Shown here one piece after another: positions 7,322 through 14,761 of a stretch of DNA of 35,413 nucleotides. The notes beneath the pieces were generated by a model. It worked only from the letters and a program-made list of their open reading frames with translations. It was not told where the DNA came from and did not search any database. Where the stretch lies: the NCBI GenBank assembly GCA_036383955.1, contig DASVNH010000177.1, positions 1-35,413 on the forward strand. The letters run 5' to 3'. Source of the stretch: JACQFK01 sp036383955 (GTDB lineage: Bacteria; Planctomycetota; MHYJ01; JACPRB01). Every line of letters begins with the position of its first letter. Within the stretch, counting starts at the first letter, position 1. Both the position numbers and the translations under genes were made by a program.

Positions 7322-10009
7322 TTAGGGGGCGTAGTTGATCGTGTAGATCAGCTCCCCGTTCACCGGCGCGCCGTCGGCCGCCTTGAGGCGGTAGCGGATC
7401 GAGAGGTAGTACACGGGCTTGAGGCCGTCGATCTGCAGCGACACCGTCTTGCCGTCGGCGGAGATTTTCGCTCCCTGGATCGGCAGCTTCTCGCGGCCCT
7501 TTTTCTTGGGGTCGCTCACCCAGAACTCGTCGGAGCCGTAGCCGGCGGTCCACTTGAGGTTGGCCCAGTCGGCGACGTACTCTCCTTCCGACGCCTTGTC
7601 GAGCGGATCGGTGAACGTGATGTCGATGCCCGTCTTCGTCACCTTCGCCTCGAGCGGCATGTTCGCGGGCTTCCCCGTGTAGCGGACCCGCTGGAAGCAG
7701 CCCTCGCGCTGGGCGTCCGTCTGCCAGCCGCGCATGCCCACCACGTAAAGCTGGCCGTCGACCGGATGCGTCCGCCCGCGCATGATGCCGCTCGCGAACT
7801 TGAAGGGGAACTTCACCACGCCGCCCTGGACGCCGTCGCCGACCTTCTCCACCAGCGCCTTGAACATCGTGCACTTGCCGTAGGACAGGTGGATCAGGTG
7901 GTTCTTGAACGGGCCCCAGGTGTCGGACGTCGCCCACACCTGGCCGCCGCCCGAGTTGTCGACGGAGTACGGGATCCAGCAGAGCGGCGCCGGACGCTCC
8001 TCGGGCTTCGTGCCGGGCGGGGGACACGGCAGATAGCCGCCGAACTGCCCCTTCTTCGTGAACCAGTTGATCGGCGTCGTCGGCGTCCAGTTGCCCTGGT
8101 TGTCGCTCGAGGTGACGATGTCGCCGGGGCCGACCGACATCCCGTTCGGCGCCCGGAACCCGTAGGTGTAGACCTCGGACGTCGCGCCGTCCTTCGACAC
8201 CTTGACGATCGCGCCGTGCTGCGGGACTTTGGCCCCGCCCAGGTCGCTGCCCTTCGCGTAGTAGAAGTTCCCCTGGCTGTCCGTCTGGAGGTCGTGCGCG
8301 TATTCGTGGTACGCGACGGTCACGCCGCAGTCGTTGTTGAAGTTCTCGTAGAAGTCCGCCTCGCCGTCCTTGTTGAGGTCGTGGAAGCGCGTGATCTGGT
8401 CGCGCCCGAGCGTGTAGATCACGTCGTCGACGATCCGCAGGCCCAGCGTCTGGAAGAGCCCCGAGGCGTGGCGGCGCCAGGTCAGCTTCTCCAGCTTCGC
8501 GTCGATGCCGGACACGATCCAGACGTCGCCGTCCATCGTGCAGACCGCCGCGCGCTTCCCGTCCGCGAAGAAGTCGACGCCCGTCAGGCGCATGTACGAC
8601 TTCGACGGATTCTCGAAGGGCACCGTCAGCGTGTCGAGCTGGTACGCCCCGGGCTCGACGCCCAGCGTCCCGACCGTCTCCACCGGCGCGTTCCGCGGCG
8701 GGCCGCCTTTCGTGAGGGCTTCGACGTCCGCCACCGGCGCCGCCTTGGCCTTCGACGCGAACGCCGCCAGATCCGCGGCCGGGCCGCTCCAGAGCGAGAG
8801 GGCGACGGCCCCTCCCGCCGCGTCCCAGGCCAGCTCGATCCGGCCTTCTTTCGCGTCCAGCGCCGCGCCGCGGCCGGAGAGCCCGACGGCCGTGACGAGC
8901 TCCCCTTCCTGGATCAGCCCGAGGCCGTCCTTGACGGCGGCCGCGACGCCGGGACGCTCGCAGACGAGCATCCGGAGCCCGGAGGGCGACTTCCCCGCGC
9001 GGATCACGCGCGTGAAGACGTCGTTCGCGAAGGACGGGTGGTCCAGGACGTCGGCGCCCCCCACCTTGTAGGCGAACGCGATCTTCTCGCCGCTCACGTA
9101 GAGGCCCGTGTAGCGCGCCGCCGGCAGCGGCCCGAAGGGCTTCGGGCGCGGATCCTTCCAGTCGCCGCCCAGGGCCCAGCCGAGGGAGGCCTTGAGGCAG
9201 CCGAACTTGATCGCGCCGTCGGCGAAGGGCTGGCCTTCCAGGCCGTCGCGCCCCGCCGGATGTCCGACGAAGCCGCCCGTCCATCCCGAGCAGATTTTCA
9301 GGAGCTCCGTGTCGAAGAGGACGTTGGCGCCGCCGAGCTTCGCGACGATCCCCTTGTGCGCGTGGGCGCCGCGGCCGGGATACAGGGCGTCGACCGTCCC
9401 CGAGTAGACCGGCCCGTGGTCCATCTCGGCGAACTTGCCGGAGCCCTTCTTGACCATCGAGCCGCCGCCCTTGCGCTTCTTCCAGGCCGCCTCGTCCCAC
9501 TCGATCTTCTCCGCCGCCTTCTTGTGGAAGAGGGCCTTCGCCGGGATCGGCTGGCGGCCGGCGCCCGGCGGCTGCCAGTCCGCCTTGCAGCCCGCCTCGC
9601 CCCCGCCCTGGAAGAATTCGATCTTGATCTCGTGGTCGCCGGCCGCGAGCTCGGCCTTGCCGCCCTTGTCGGTCATCGGATGCTGGCCGCCGTTCTCGAC
9701 GACCGTCTTGCCTCCGATCGACAGCCGGGAGCCGTCGTCGGACGTCGTGAAGAACGCGTACGCCCCCGCCTTCTCCACCCGGAGCGTGCCGGTCCAGCGG
9801 ACGTAGAAGTTGCTTTCCAGCTTGCTGCCGTAGAACTCGCCGCTGACGTCGCCGTAGTTGACCTGCTTCTCCACGCGCACGAGGACCGGCTTGGGCGTCG
9901 ACGCGGGGAAGTCGGCGATCCCCTCGAAGTACTCGGCGAGGAGCCCCGGCTCGAGATCGACGGCCTGGGGGGCAAGCAGGGCGAGGATCAGCGAGGAGCG
10001 GACGAGCAT
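7322..10009 (-). CDS. Secreted PA14-DUF6797-propeller protein
   Basis: The 895-residue protein has a short signal (LILALLAPQ). Residues about 22-165 form a PA14 domain (LLAEYFEGI, FYVRWTGTL, TTSDDGSRLSIGG, EFFQGGGEAGC). Residues about 185-300 match DUF6797 (MDHGPVYSGTVDA, CSGWTGGFVGHPAGRDG). Residues about 450-780 resemble the sorbosone-dehydrogenase/NHL propeller of planctomycete outer proteins (GVDFFADGKRA, DLNKDGEADFYENF, APNGMSVGPGDIV). These proteins usually carry a cytochrome c domain; no CxxCH is present here. A carbohydrate- or polymer-related extracytoplasmic role is inferred. SD GGGAG lies 7 bases before the ATG. It is divergent from the lipoprotein gene at 10081. Confidence 0.82.
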   Translation of the reverse strand: MLVRSSLILALLAPQAVDLEPGLLAEYFEGIADFPASTPKPVLVRVEKQVNYGDVSGEFYGSKLESNFYVRWTGTLRVEKAGAYAFFTTSDDGSRLSIGGKTVVENGGQHPMTDKGGKAELAAGDHEIKIEFFQGGGEAGCKADWQPPGAGRQPIPAKALFHKKAAEKIEWDEAAWKKRKGGGSMVKKGSGKFAEMDHGPVYSGTVDALYPGRGAHAHKGIVAKLGGANVLFDTELLKICSGWTGGFVGHPAGRDGLEGQPFADGAIKFGCLKASLGWALGGDWKDPRPKPFGPLPAARYTGLYVSGEKIAFAYKVGGADVLDHPSFANDVFTRVIRAGKSPSGLRMLVCERPGVAAAVKDGLGLIQEGELVTAVGLSGRGAALDAKEGRIELAWDAAGGAVALSLWSGPAADLAAFASKAKAAPVADVEALTKGGPPRNAPVETVGTLGVEPGAYQLDTLTVPFENPSKSYMRLTGVDFFADGKRAAVCTMDGDVWIVSGIDAKLEKLTWRRHASGLFQTLGLRIVDDVIYTLGRDQITRFHDLNKDGEADFYENFNNDCGVTVAYHEYAHDLQTDSQGNFYYAKGSDLGGAKVPQHGAIVKVSKDGATSEVYTYGFRAPNGMSVGPGDIVTSSDNQGNWTPTTPINWFTKKGQFGGYLPCPPPGTKPEERPAPLCWIPYSVDNSGGGQVWATSDTWGPFKNHLIHLSYGKCTMFKALVEKVGDGVQGGVVKFPFKFASGIMRGRTHPVDGQLYVVGMRGWQTDAQREGCFQRVRYTGKPANMPLEAKVTKTGIDITFTDPLDKASEGEYVADWANLKWTAGYGSDEFWVSDPKKKGREKLPIQGAKISADGKTVSLQIDGLKPVYYLSIRYRLKAADGAPVNGELIYTINYAP

Positions 10010-10046
10010 GGAGCTTCTCCCTTCGGACCTTCGCCATAGCGGCGGG

Positions 10047-10074
10047 TTGCTTCTATGTTACGACGGGCTAAACT
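10047..10074 (+). promoter_or_regulatory. Candidate promoter, leaderless lipoprotein gene
   Basis: TTGCTT (10047-10052), a 16-base spacer and TAAACT (10069-10074) stand 6 bases before the ATG at 10081. There is no SD. This is the best two-box candidate of the leaderless group. Confidence 0.5.
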
Positions 10075-10080
10075 AAGCCT

Positions 10081-10476
10081 ATGAAAAGAAGCTTTCTGCT
10101 CCTGTTCCCCCTGCTCGCCGCCTGCGCCACCAAGAGCGAGCTCCGGAACCTGCCGTCCGACGCCGGCACCAAGGGCGTCTACAAGGAGCCGTATGAGAAG
10201 GTCCGCCTGGCCGCCCAGGACTCCACCGCCGAGCTCGGATTCCAGGTGAATCCCAAGGATCAGAGCCTGGCGTCCGAGATCGAGTACTGGTACATCGGAT
10301 CGCAGGGCATTTCGGCGGGCAACCGCCGCGTCCGCGTCCGGCTGATGAAGGGCCCCGAGACCACCGTCTTCGTCGCCGTGCGCAGCAAGGCCGAGAGCCG
10401 CGAGGCCATGCAGACCGACGACATCATCGAGAAGGACATCCACAAGCGCATCGCCGCCCGCCTCGCCGCCAAATGA
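10081..10476 (+). CDS. Small lipoprotein, DUF3568-like
   Basis: The protein has 131 residues, with a lipoprotein signal (positive MKR, hydrophobic run, lipobox LAAC with Cys15). The mature part is a single small alpha/beta domain: YEKVRLAAQDSTAELGF, then a strand-rich stretch RRVRVRLMKGPETTVFVAV. It resembles DUF3568-type lipoproteins and one repeat of the lipoprotein at 17994-18665. Function is unknown. The next gene overlaps it by 4 bases (ATGA), so the two are translationally coupled. Confidence 0.75.
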   Translation: MKRSFLLLFPLLAACATKSELRNLPSDAGTKGVYKEPYEKVRLAAQDSTAELGFQVNPKDQSLASEIEYWYIGSQGISAGNRRVRVRLMKGPETTVFVAVRSKAESREAMQTDDIIEKDIHKRIAARLAAK

Positions 10477-10715
10477 TGATCGCGGTCTTCGTCGTGGGCC
10501 TGCTGCTGTCCGCGGTCGCCCTGATCGACGACCTTCGCCGCCGCCGCGCCGACGTCCCGTACGGCGGCCGCCGTTTGCCTCACGAGATCCATCTGGTCGC
10601 CGCGATGATCGCGGGCGCCGGCGCCGGCCTCGCCTGGGGCAGCCTCTGGGGCCTGCTGGTCTTCCTCGCCCAGGCCGTCGCCGGCGTCTTCGCGGCGGTC
10701 AAGCTCCGGGCGTAG
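10473..10715 (+). CDS. Small membrane protein, two helices
   Basis: The protein has 80 residues. One membrane helix is at the N-terminus (about 2-18), a basic stretch DDLRRRRADV follows, and a glycine-rich helical hairpin lies at about 42-76. No family is recognised. It is coupled to the lipoprotein gene by a 4-base overlap. The ATG three bases later (10476) is equally possible. The hairpin element starts inside its stop codon. Confidence 0.65.
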   Translation: MMIAVFVVGLLLSAVALIDDLRRRRADVPYGGRRLPHEIHLVAAMIAGAGAGLAWGSLWGLLVFLAQAVAGVFAAVKLRA

Positions 10716-10813
10716 TGTTAACGTTCCAATCTGATTCCAACGTTAACACTTGCCGAGGAAGGCATGCCTTCGCGAAGTGTTATCGTTGGAATCAGATTGG
10801 AACGTTAACACTT
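10714..10813. repeat. Intergenic hairpin element 2, nested palindromes
   Basis: The left arm 10714-10751 and right arm 10775-10813 are complementary except for one changed base and one extra base. Each arm is itself nearly palindromic (AGTGTTAACGTT...AACGTTAACACT). The centre (10752-10774) contains CCGAGGAAGGC and the palindrome GAAGGCATGCCTTC. The element fills the whole space between two convergent stop codons and overlaps both. It is strikingly AT-rich for this genome. It probably ends transcription in both directions, and shares the CCGAGG core with elements 1 and 3. Confidence 0.85.
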
Positions 10814-11834
10814 ACTTGGTGACGGCGGCGATGGCCGCCTTGAGCAGCTCGGGGGGGACGTCCGCCGGCCCCCTCGCGTGGCCGAGGGCATCCGGCAGAT
10901 CCGGCTTCGCCGGAGGACGGTCCAGGAGCGGCTGGGCCAGGCGGTCGGCCGGCAGCCCCTTGGCCCGCGTGGGCAGGCCGAGGCTCTTGAGCAGCTTGTT
11001 CTGGGCTTTCAGCAGGTCGTCGTCCACCCAGCCCAATCGCTTCGCGATGAACGCCTCCGCCTCCATCCCGACGGCCAGGGCCTCGCCGTGCAGGACGGCG
11101 GCGCCCGCCAGGCGCTCCAGCGCGCCGCCGACGTAGTGGCCGTAGCGGAACGTCGCGCGCGCGCCCGGCCCCGGCGTGGGGCTGTTGATGGCCGCCGCCT
11201 TCACGGTGCCGACGCGGAACACCAGCTCCTCCATCGCCGTCAGGGAGCGGTCGCGGATGGGCCCCGCCTTGGACTGGAGGAATTCGAACAGCTCCGGATC
11301 CTGCACGACGCCGCACTTGACGGCCTCCGCCAGCCCGCCGATGAACTCGCGGAGCGGCACGGTGCGGAGCAGGGTGGGGTCCGAGAAGACCGCGACGGGA
11401 CAGGTCCAGCCGTCGCCGACGAGCGGGCAGAACGAGCCGCCGAGCGCGGTGTCGAGCTGCGCCCGCAGCGTCGTCGGCACCAGGAAGAACGGCCGCTGCC
11501 CCGTCAGGCGCGCCGCCATGTGGAGCAGCGAGCTGCCGCCGACGGCCACCACCAGCGTCTCTTCCGCCTTGCGCTTCCCCAGCTTGTCCGCGATCTGCTT
11601 GATCGTCGCCGGCTTGCCCACGCCCTTGGAGGCCGGCACCAGCCCGCCCGCGACCTTGAAGCGGGCCTGCTGCAGGCTCATCGCGACCCGCCGCGCGATC
11701 TCGACGCAATCGCGGTCGGTCACGACGAAGGCGCGCTTCGTCTCCCGCGCGAGAACGCGCGCGTTCTCGCCCGTCTCCGCGTGGACCCCGGGCCAGACAA
11801 ACATACGGGATCCGGTGAGCGTGACTTCCTGCAT
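10812..11834 (-). CDS. Divergent 3-dehydroquinate-synthase-like protein
   Basis: The 340-residue protein clearly has the dehydroquinate synthase fold: VVAVGGSSLLHMA (95-107), PTTLRAQLDTALGG (120-133), GGLAEAVKCG (166-175), RYGHYVGGALE (230-240) and LHGEALAVGM (248-257). The three metal ligands appear kept: Glu170, His233 and His249. Several catalytic or phosphate-binding positions of AroB are not: the Asp of GGGVVGD is missing, the GGKT Lys and the GKN motif are replaced (ALGGSFCPLVG), and the second His of GHxxGH is Gly237. It is therefore probably a sugar-phosphate-cyclase relative with changed substrate, or inactive, rather than the shikimate enzyme. No aro gene is nearby. Confidence 0.8.
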   Translation of the reverse strand: MQEVTLTGSRMFVWPGVHAETGENARVLARETKRAFVVTDRDCVEIARRVAMSLQQARFKVAGGLVPASKGVGKPATIKQIADKLGKRKAEETLVVAVGGSSLLHMAARLTGQRPFFLVPTTLRAQLDTALGGSFCPLVGDGWTCPVAVFSDPTLLRTVPLREFIGGLAEAVKCGVVQDPELFEFLQSKAGPIRDRSLTAMEELVFRVGTVKAAAINSPTPGPGARATFRYGHYVGGALERLAGAAVLHGEALAVGMEAEAFIAKRLGWVDDDLLKAQNKLLKSLGLPTRAKGLPADRLAQPLLDRPPAKPDLPDALGHARGPADVPPELLKAAIAAVTK

Positions 11835-11867
11835 GGGCCTTTACTCTTTGTCGGCTGAACAACTTGC

Positions 11868-11873
11868 TAAACT
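11868..11873 (+). promoter_or_regulatory. Candidate -10 (TAAACT) for the amidohydrolase gene
   Basis: GCTAAACT has the same sequence as the hexamer before the gene at 10081. It ends 9 bases before the proposed ATT start. Its TAA is also the last in-frame stop upstream, which limits how far up the gene can begin. Confidence 0.4.
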
Positions 11874-11882
11874 GTCGGGGCC

Positions 11883-13328
11883 ATTTTAGCCACCCGAGCG
11901 GCCCTCCTCCTAGCCCTGGCCGGATGCGTCTCGACGCCCGACGAGCGGACGTTCGACGTCGTCCTCCGGGGCGGCCGCGTCCTCGATCCCGAAAGCGGCC
12001 TCGACGCCGTCCGCCACGTCGGCCTCTCCGGCGGCAAGATCCGGGCGGTCAGCTCCGACCCCCTCCGCGGCCGCCTCGAGATCGACGCCCGCGGCCTCGT
12101 CGTCGCCCCCGGGTTCATCGACCTTCACCAGCACGCCCAGGACCCCGAGGCCTACGCCCTCAAGGCCCTCGACGGGGTGACCAGCGCCCTCGAGCTCGAG
12201 ATCGGGACGGACGACGTCGACCGCTGGTACGCCGAGCGCGAAGGCAAGGCCCTGATCCACCACGGCGTTTCCATCGGGCATCCGCCGGTCCGGATGGCGG
12301 CGCTCGGCGATCCCGTCGAGTTCCTGCCGCCCTCGACGTCGAACGCCAACCGGAAGGCGGCGAGCGCGGCCGAGATCGCGGAGATCCGCCGGCGGATCGA
12401 GCACGGGCTGCGGCGCGGCGCCCCGGCCGTCGGCTTCGGCCTGCAGTACACCTCGGCGGCCTCGCGCGAGGAGGTCCTGGAGGCCTTCCGTGCGGCGGCG
12501 GCGTTCGGCGCGTCCTGCCACGTCCACCTCCGTCACGGCGGGACGAAGGAAACCGACAACTGCCTCACCGGCCTCGAGGAGGTCCTGGCGGCGAGCGCGA
12601 GCGCCGGCGCGCCGCTGCACGTGGTGCACCTCCACAGCACGTCGGTCGGCTGGACGCCGCGGGCGCTGAAGGCGGTGGCCGACGCGCGGGCCCGGGGCGT
12701 CGACGTCACCGCCGAATGCTACCCCTACACGGCGGGCATGACCCGGATCCAGTCGGCGATCTTCGACGGGGACTGGCGGACGTCGAGGGGCATCGACTAC
12801 CAGGACCTCCTCTGGCCGCCCACCGGAGAGCGCCTCACCGCCGAATCCTTCGAGCGCTATCGCAAGCTCGGCGGCCTGGTCGCCGTCTTCTCGATCCCCG
12901 AGGAGGCCGTGCGCGCCGCGCTCGCCGATCCGGAGGTGATCGTCGGCAGCGACGGCATCCGCGAGGGCGGCAGCTGGCATCCGCGGAGCGCCGGCACGTG
13001 CGCGCGCGTGCTGGGCCGCTACGTCCGCGAGGAAAAAGTCCTGACGCTCATGGACGCGGTGCGGAAGATGTCGCTGCTGCCCGCCCGTCGGCTCGAGCGG
13101 CGCGCCCCCGTCTTCCGGGACAAGGGCCGGATCCGCCCCGGCGCCGACGCGGACCTGACGCTCTTCGATCCGGCGACGGTGATCGACCGCGCGACCTACG
13201 AGAAGCCCACCGAGCCGTCCGCCGGCATCCGCCACGTCTTCGTGGACGGCGTGGCCGTCGTGCGCGAGGGACGGCTGGTGGCCGACGTCCTTCCCGGCCG
13301 CCCTCTCCGCGCCCCGATCCGGAACTGA
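11883..13328 (+). CDS. D-aminoacylase-like amidohydrolase lipoprotein, apparent ATT start
   Basis: Homology to the N-acyl-D-amino-acid deacylase/dihydroorotase group covers the whole reading frame: VVLRGGRVLDP and GFIDLHQH (metal-binding HxH) near the N-terminus, HVVHLHS and GSDG in the middle, then HPRSAGTCARVLGRYVREE and IRPGADADLTLFDPATV at the end. No ATG, GTG or TTG lies between the in-frame TAA (11868-11870) and the conserved region. Starting at ATT 11883 gives a complete lipoprotein signal, MLATRAALLLALAGC, with lipobox Cys15, so the enzyme would be membrane-anchored outside the cytoplasm. The length is 481 residues. It would hydrolyse an N-acyl-D-amino acid or a related amide; the substrate is unproven. 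An internal GTG at 12177 would delete the HxH motif. Confidence 0.8.
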   Translation: MLATRAALLLALAGCVSTPDERTFDVVLRGGRVLDPESGLDAVRHVGLSGGKIRAVSSDPLRGRLEIDARGLVVAPGFIDLHQHAQDPEAYALKALDGVTSALELEIGTDDVDRWYAEREGKALIHHGVSIGHPPVRMAALGDPVEFLPPSTSNANRKAASAAEIAEIRRRIEHGLRRGAPAVGFGLQYTSAASREEVLEAFRAAAAFGASCHVHLRHGGTKETDNCLTGLEEVLAASASAGAPLHVVHLHSTSVGWTPRALKAVADARARGVDVTAECYPYTAGMTRIQSAIFDGDWRTSRGIDYQDLLWPPTGERLTAESFERYRKLGGLVAVFSIPEEAVRAALADPEVIVGSDGIREGGSWHPRSAGTCARVLGRYVREEKVLTLMDAVRKMSLLPARRLERRAPVFRDKGRIRPGADADLTLFDPATVIDRATYEKPTEPSAGIRHVFVDGVAVVREGRLVADVLPGRPLRAPIRN

Positions 13329-13380
13329 CAATCCTAAAATTCCGCGCTAACTTTTCGCGATCCGGTACCCTAGTCTTAGG

Positions 13381-14070
13381 ATGAAAACCGCCGCCCTGGC
13401 CGTCGCGCTGGGCCTCTCCCTCCTGGGCAACGTCGTCCTGCTGACGCGCCTCCGGGGGCGCGAGGAACCTCGCGCGCCGGCGGCGGCCGCGCCGCGGGCG
13501 CCGGAGCGCCCCGCGCCGGTTCCGGCCGTCGACGTCCCGTCGGAGGACGTCGTCCGCCCTGAAGCTCCGGCCGCCGTCGCGGCGCCGGCGCCCCCGCCCC
13601 TCCGGACGTCGACGCCCGCCCCGTCCGCGATCCGCGACCCCCTGGTCCTCGGGGTGATCCAGGCGCAGGAGGACTTCGGGGCGTTCTGGAAGGAGCTCGA
13701 CCGCGTCTTCAAGGCGCGCGCGAAGCTGGAGGAGAGCCGGTACGCGCAGACGGTCGTCGGAGCCGTCCAGGACTTCCTGGGCCTGTCCGACGCGGCCCGG
13801 CCCGGCTTCGACCTCGCGCTGCGCGGGGCCGCGCGCCAGCTCGCGGACACGCGGAAGGAGTACGAGCTCGCCCGGCAGGGGCTGCCGCCCAAGGACAAGG
13901 CCAACCCGGCCTACCAGCAGCAGAAGGACGCCCTGGACGCGCGCTATCAAGAGCGGACGGCGTCGATCGTCGACGGCGTCAAGGCCCACCTGGACCTGAA
14001 GGATCCGCGCCACGGCGAGCTCGCGGGAAGCCTCGACAGGCTCCTGCGGAACCTGGCGCCCCGGCCCTGA
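13381..14070 (+). CDS. Membrane-anchored protein with Pro/Ala linker and helical domain
   Basis: The protein has 229 residues. An N-terminal signal-anchor helix (about 4-22) is followed by a Pro/Ala-rich flexible linker (about 28-85) and an alpha-helical, charged domain (about 88-225). No family is recognised. A helical bundle held away from the membrane, in the periplasm, is inferred. TACCCT lies 9 bases before the ATG and CTTAGG directly before it; there is no clear SD. The EF-hand gene follows 17 bases after the stop, probably in one transcript. Confidence 0.6.
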   Translation: MKTAALAVALGLSLLGNVVLLTRLRGREEPRAPAAAAPRAPERPAPVPAVDVPSEDVVRPEAPAAVAAPAPPPLRTSTPAPSAIRDPLVLGVIQAQEDFGAFWKELDRVFKARAKLEESRYAQTVVGAVQDFLGLSDAARPGFDLALRGAARQLADTRKEYELARQGLPPKDKANPAYQQQKDALDARYQERTASIVDGVKAHLDLKDPRHGELAGSLDRLLRNLAPRP

Positions 14071-14087
14071 TTTTGAAAGGAACGCCC

Positions 14088-14597
14088 ATGACCGCGCTGC
14101 TCCTGCTCGCCCTCGCGCAAGGCTCCCCGGAAGAAGAGGCCGTCAAGCGCCTCGCCGCCGACGTCCCCGGCCTGGCCAAGGGCGCCGACGCCGACGCCAA
14201 CGGCGCGCTGAATCCCGCCGAGTTCCGGACCTTCGCGGCCGCGCTCGAGAAGGCCGGGAAGGCCCACCTGGCCGCGATCGATCCGTCGATCGCGAAGAAG
14301 AAGGCGGAGAAGGACCTCGAGAAGTACGACGCGAACAAGAACGGCGCGCTCGACGACGCCGAGAAGAAGGCGAAGGACGAGGCCAAGCGGCTCAAGGACA
14401 TCAAGGACTTCGACTGGGACGAGGACGGCAAGCTCAGCGAGAAGGAACAGACCGCCATGGGCTGGGCCGCCGAAGGGGCGTCGCTCGCCCTGTTCCGCAA
14501 GGTCGACGCGAACGCCGACGGCGCCCTCTCGAACGACGAGATCCTGAAGGCGATCCCGGCCATCGCCGACATCAAGATCAAGAAGGCCAAACCCTAG
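14088..14597 (+). CDS. Secreted calcium-binding protein, four EF-hands
   Basis: The protein has 169 residues from the ATG at 14088, with SD GAAAGGA 6 bases upstream. A ten-residue hydrophobic export signal ends in LALAQ-G. Four canonical 12-residue EF-hand loops follow at 34-45, 81-92, 109-120 and 140-151, each with Asp at positions 1, 3 and (as Asp or Asn) 5, Gly at 6 and Glu at 12. All four look able to bind Ca2+. The segments between loops are Lys- and Glu-rich helices. It is likely periplasmic, possibly a calcium buffer or calcium-dependent adaptor. It probably shares a transcript with the anchored helical protein upstream. Confidence 0.88.
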   Translation: MTALLLLALAQGSPEEEAVKRLAADVPGLAKGADADANGALNPAEFRTFAAALEKAGKAHLAAIDPSIAKKKAEKDLEKYDANKNGALDDAEKKAKDEAKRLKDIKDFDWDEDGKLSEKEQTAMGWAAEGASLALFRKVDANADGALSNDEILKAIPAIADIKIKKAKP

Positions 14598-14732
14598 CAG
14601 GCTGCTGAAAAAGGGGCTAGGCAATGGGCAATAGGCATTAGCGGAGCCTTCCCCCCTTCTCCCCCCGAGGAGGCGTCGTCGTTGCCATTGCCCGATGCCT
14701 ATTGCCTAATGCCTTTTTCAGGAGCCTGCTAG
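14594..14732. repeat. Intergenic hairpin element 3, heptamer-built arms
   Basis: The outer arms 14594-14614 and 14712-14732 pair over 21 bases with one mismatch and hold CTAGCAGGCT and CTGAAAAAGG. The inner arms are degenerate seven-base units (TAGGCAA, TGGGCAA, TAGGCAT on the left; the complement of similar units, in another order, on the right). The core 14661-14675 is CCCCCCGAGGAGGCG, 14 of 15 bases identical to element 1. It begins at the EF-hand gene's stop codon. Confidence 0.8.
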
Positions 14733-14748
14733 CGTCCGCCGGGCGTGA

Positions 14749-14754
14749 TATCAT
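14749..14754 (+). promoter_or_regulatory. Candidate -10 (TATCAT) for the ECF sigma gene
   Basis: TATCAT ends 7 bases before the GTG at 14762. There is no SD. Confidence 0.4.
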
Positions 14755-14761
14755 TTCAGCG

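Noticed and set aside
6060..10037. Minus-strand open frame of more than 1300 codons
   Set aside because: It is a frame-shifted shadow of the PA14 gene running on across the propeller gene; no recognisable domain.
5675..10039. Very long plus-strand open frame of more than 1400 codons
   Set aside because: Antisense to the clearly homologous PA14 and MFS genes and shifted relative to the propeller gene; composition is Arg/Pro/Gly-rich with no motif.
12177..12179. GTG at 12177 as start of the amidohydrolase
   Set aside because: It would remove the metal-binding HxH and the first strands that the family needs.
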